A stretch of 64,000 nucleotides of DNA, from the NCBI GenBank assembly GCA_003599415.1, contig QZKB01000151.1:62001-126000 (forward strand), written 5' to 3'. Below are positions 61,606 through 64,000 of the stretch, piece after piece. The notes beneath the pieces are model-generated. The model ran no database searches. It was not told the origin of the DNA and saw only the letters and a list, made by a program, of their open reading frames with translations. The stretch comes from Ignavibacteriales bacterium (GTDB taxonomy: Bacteria > Bacteroidota > Ignavibacteria > Ignavibacteriales > SURF-24). Both the position numbers and the translations under genes were made by a program. Position 1 is the first letter of the stretch; the number at the start of each line of letters is the position of its first letter.

Positions 61606-62064
61606 ATGAAGTTAGCTACATTATGTTATGTTAAACATGACGGAAAAACATTAATGATTCATCGTGTAAAGAAACAAAATGATTACCATGAAGGAAAATG
61701 GAACGGACTTGGCGGTAAATTTGAGCCGGGTGAAACTCCTGAGGAATGTGCCATAAGAGAAGTTAAGGAAGAATCCGGTTTAACTATTTTTTCTCCAAAA
61801 CTTCATGGACTGCTAACATTTCCAATGTTTGATGGTGTTGATGACTGGTATGTGTTTGTTTATACTATAAATGAATTTGAGGGAGAACTGATTGATTCCG
61901 ATGAGGGAAATCTTGCCTGGATACCAAATGATGAGCTTACAAAATTAAATCTCTGGGAAGGGGACCAGATATTTTTACCCTGGCTCTTCCAGGATAAATT
62001 CTTCAGCGCAAAATTCAATTATGAAAACGGCAAGTTTAAAGATTACGAGGTGGTTTTCTATTAA
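61606..62064 (+). CDS. NUDIX hydrolase (8-oxo-dGTP diphosphatase-like)
   Basis: GLGGKFEPGETPEECAIREVKEESGL: Nudix box GX5EX7REUXEEXGU. Confidence 0.93.
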   Translation: MKLATLCYVKHDGKTLMIHRVKKQNDYHEGKWNGLGGKFEPGETPEECAIREVKEESGLTIFSPKLHGLLTFPMFDGVDDWYVFVYTINEFEGELIDSDEGNLAWIPNDELTKLNLWEGDQIFLPWLFQDKFFSAKFNYENGKFKDYEVVFY

Positions 62065-62090
62065 TACTCTTGTCCCTTTAGTTGAAGATT

Positions 62091-62114
62091 AAGAATAAGA
62101 GCAAGAGTAAGAGT
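62091..62114. repeat. Four-copy hexamer tandem repeat (AAGARY)
   Basis: AAGAAT AAGAGC AAGAGT AAGAGT, intergenic between convergent genes. Confidence 0.7.
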
Positions 62115-62122
62115 GAAATTCT

Positions 62123-62914
62123 TTAAGCTAGTCTTTTCTTTAAAAAATCACTTATCGCTTTATTTACTGCTTCAGGATTTTCAACAGGGGCCATATGTCC
62201 CGCTTCAGGAATTATCACAAGTTCCGAATCCTTGATTTTGTTATGAATGTCTTTCATTACTAAAGGAGGCGTAAGTTTATCGTGCTCGCCACAGATAATT
62301 AAAGTTGGGATCATAATCTTTTCCAGAAAAGAAGTTGTGTCTGTTCTGCTTAACATTGCCAGCATACATCCTTTAACTCCTGCGGGATCATAAGTAATTG
62401 CCCGATTTAGTATTTCCTCATAAAGCCATTTTCTTTCTTTTAATGTTGAATCGGCAAAGGTGTTTGGAATAGTAGCCTCGCAGAATTTTTGTAGACCTTC
62501 AATATTAATCTGCTTAATGCCGTTTGCTCTTTTTAGTTTTGCCGTATCGTCATCGGGGAAAGATTTTGTATCGCAAAGAATTAATCCGCCAAGTTTTTCC
62601 TGTGCTCTTTCCACTGCACGAAGAGAGATATAACCGCCCATAGAAAGACCGCAAAGGACAGGCTTATCTAATTTAAACTCATTTACGATCCAGAGAAGGT
62701 CATCAACCAAAGTTTCCATAGTAAATTGTCTGTCTCCACCGGGAGATTTTCCCAGTCCCCGGATATCATAAGAGATGCAATAGTGCGAATTTTGCAGAAA
62801 TTCGACTTGTTTGCTCCACATTAAATGATCATAGGGAAATCCATGAACAAATATAACCGGAGAATTTTTTTTACTCCCGGACTCGACAATTAACAAATTA
62901 TTCTCTAATTTCAC
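62123..62914 (-). CDS. Alpha/beta hydrolase
   Basis: VIFVHGFPYDHLMWSKQVEFL...ISYDIRGLGKSPGG...PVLCGLSMGGYISLRAVE...ICGEHDKLTPPL...EAGHMAPVENPEAVNKAI. Confidence 0.95.
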   Translation of the reverse strand: MKLENNLLIVESGSKKNSPVIFVHGFPYDHLMWSKQVEFLQNSHYCISYDIRGLGKSPGGDRQFTMETLVDDLLWIVNEFKLDKPVLCGLSMGGYISLRAVERAQEKLGGLILCDTKSFPDDDTAKLKRANGIKQINIEGLQKFCEATIPNTFADSTLKERKWLYEEILNRAITYDPAGVKGCMLAMLSRTDTTSFLEKIMIPTLIICGEHDKLTPPLVMKDIHNKIKDSELVIIPEAGHMAPVENPEAVNKAISDFLKKRLA

Positions 62915-63096
62915 GGTAGCCTCTGAGCAAATTTTGTAAAAAATATTTTATCCACTCACAAGGTGGATTTTTAGTCTATATAATCGTATCCGTCACTTGT
63001 GATACTTTAATATAAAACTTAAGCAACTAAATCTAAAAACCAAAAAGTTTTACCGGTTCTGCCGGTAATGGAAATAATCTATTACCAAAGCTGCTT

Positions 63097-64000
63097 ATGA
63101 AAAAACTGTTACTATTAATATTTCTTGGAACGATTATCTATGCTCAGCAGCTTAGGTTAACTAACGATACCCTTTCGGTAAAAAATTCATTTTCAAATAA
63201 CCAGTTCCTGGTTAAAGACGCCAAATCAAAATTACACTTTGTCTATACTTCTCAGGCAAACCAGTCCAATCGTTCTAAAGATATTTTTTACGCGGAAGAA
63301 ACCGCAGATTCATTTAATGTTATTAATATTACGAATGATAATGAAGAGGATAACTATCCTTCGTTAAGTCTTGATAAAGATGGAAACTCTCATATTGTTT
63401 TTCTTTGCCGGGATACTCTGAATGTTTTTCAAATAAAATATACAAATAACATCCGCAGAAATTTTTCCAGTCCTGTTTTCCTTACAGACGATAATGTTAA
63501 TAAAGCCAACCCGATAAGCATTATTAGTCCGGATAGTATTCTTCATATTGTATATTTTACCTATTCTTACCAGAAAAACGAAATAAACTATGTTGCATAT
63601 AATCTTAAAGATTTTACCATAACTAAACCGGTTGTTTTAAGTGAAGGAGAAACTAAAGGTGGTAATGAAGCTTCCTTTGCTTTGGATAAGAAAGGGAAAT
63701 TATACCTGGTATTAAAAACCGGCCCTGCTTCCGGCGGTAATCTGAAATGTTTTACTATTACAAAAGGTAAACTACGGGAAGTATTGCTTGATGTTGAAGA
63801 GCAGGTGGTGCATCCTAAAGTTGTAGTTGATAGGTTTAATACTGTTAATATTGTTTACAAAAACACAGTTGATAACAGGCTTTATATTATTAATAATATC
63901 AGCGGATATTTTGGTGAACCGGTTGCTGTAACTCCTGAAAATCAAAATCCGGTTGGCTTTAATAACTTTGCCGTTGATGATGTTGGCAGGTTTTATTTTG
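63097..64000 (+). CDS. Secreted beta-propeller-like protein, truncated by window end
   Basis: ATG at 63097, open to 64000 when translated by hand: MKKLLLLIFLGTIIYAQQLRLTNDTLSVKNSFSNNQFLVKDAKSKLHFVYTSQ... with repeating hIVxxxxxxxhxY blades (DGNSHIVFLCRD, SILHIVYFTYS, NTVNIVYKN). Not in ORF track. Confidence 0.75.
   Translation, partial: MKKLLLLIFLGTIIYAQQLRLTNDTLSVKNSFSNNQFLVKDAKSKLHFVYTSQANQSNRSKDIFYAEETADSFNVINITNDNEEDNYPSLSLDKDGNSHIVFLCRDTLNVFQIKYTNNIRRNFSSPVFLTDDNVNKANPISIISPDSILHIVYFTYSYQKNEINYVAYNLKDFTITKPVVLSEGETKGGNEASFALDKKGKLYLVLKTGPASGGNLKCFTITKGKLREVLLDVEEQVVHPKVVVDRFNTVNIVYKNTVDNRLYIINNISGYFGEPVAVTPENQNPVGFNNFAVDDVGRFYF

Overview
AT-rich window. The many Ignavibacteria/Bacteroidota-style type IX secretion C-terminal domains (FPNPFNPSTxIxF...SGIYFYxL...KMILLK) suggest an Ignavibacteria-like genome; that lineage call is inference. 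About 50 kb (4.5-55.6 kb) looks like a large glycan-acquisition and sugar-catabolism locus. It contains two TonB-dependent receptors, a PorV-like protein, surface lipoproteins, at least five T9SS-type secreted proteins, several TIM-barrel glycoside hydrolases (GH114-like, GH36-like paralogs, DUF4874/DUF4832, unassigned), an SSS symporter and two paralogous DMT transporters. It also contains two parallel cytosolic modules: NagB-like + PfkB + class II aldolase, and AgaS-like SIS + PfkB + GatZ/KbaZ-like. A GHMP kinase, a nucleotidyltransferase, and ROK and DeoR regulators are also present. I saw no SusD-like protein. A separate minus-strand cluster (AraC, DUF362, YqhD-like ADH, flavodoxin-like, AKR) resembles the E. 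coli yqhC/yqhD/dkgA arrangement. The most striking observation is in the cobalamin-dependent methionine synthase gene (metH, 56310-60473, minus). A DUF559 (Vsr-like) endonuclease domain is fused in frame into the linker between the B12 cap and B12-binding domains. It is bounded by GC-rich repeats that form imperfect terminal inverted repeats (AGCCCCTCTCCC / AGCCCATCCCCC). A short copy with similar ends lies exactly at the metH stop codon, flanked by TTAA on both sides. Other features: tRNA-Lys, class II FBP aldolase with intrinsic terminator, hldD/rfaD, NUDIX, alpha/beta hydrolase, and two CDSs truncated by the window edges that are missing from the ORF track.
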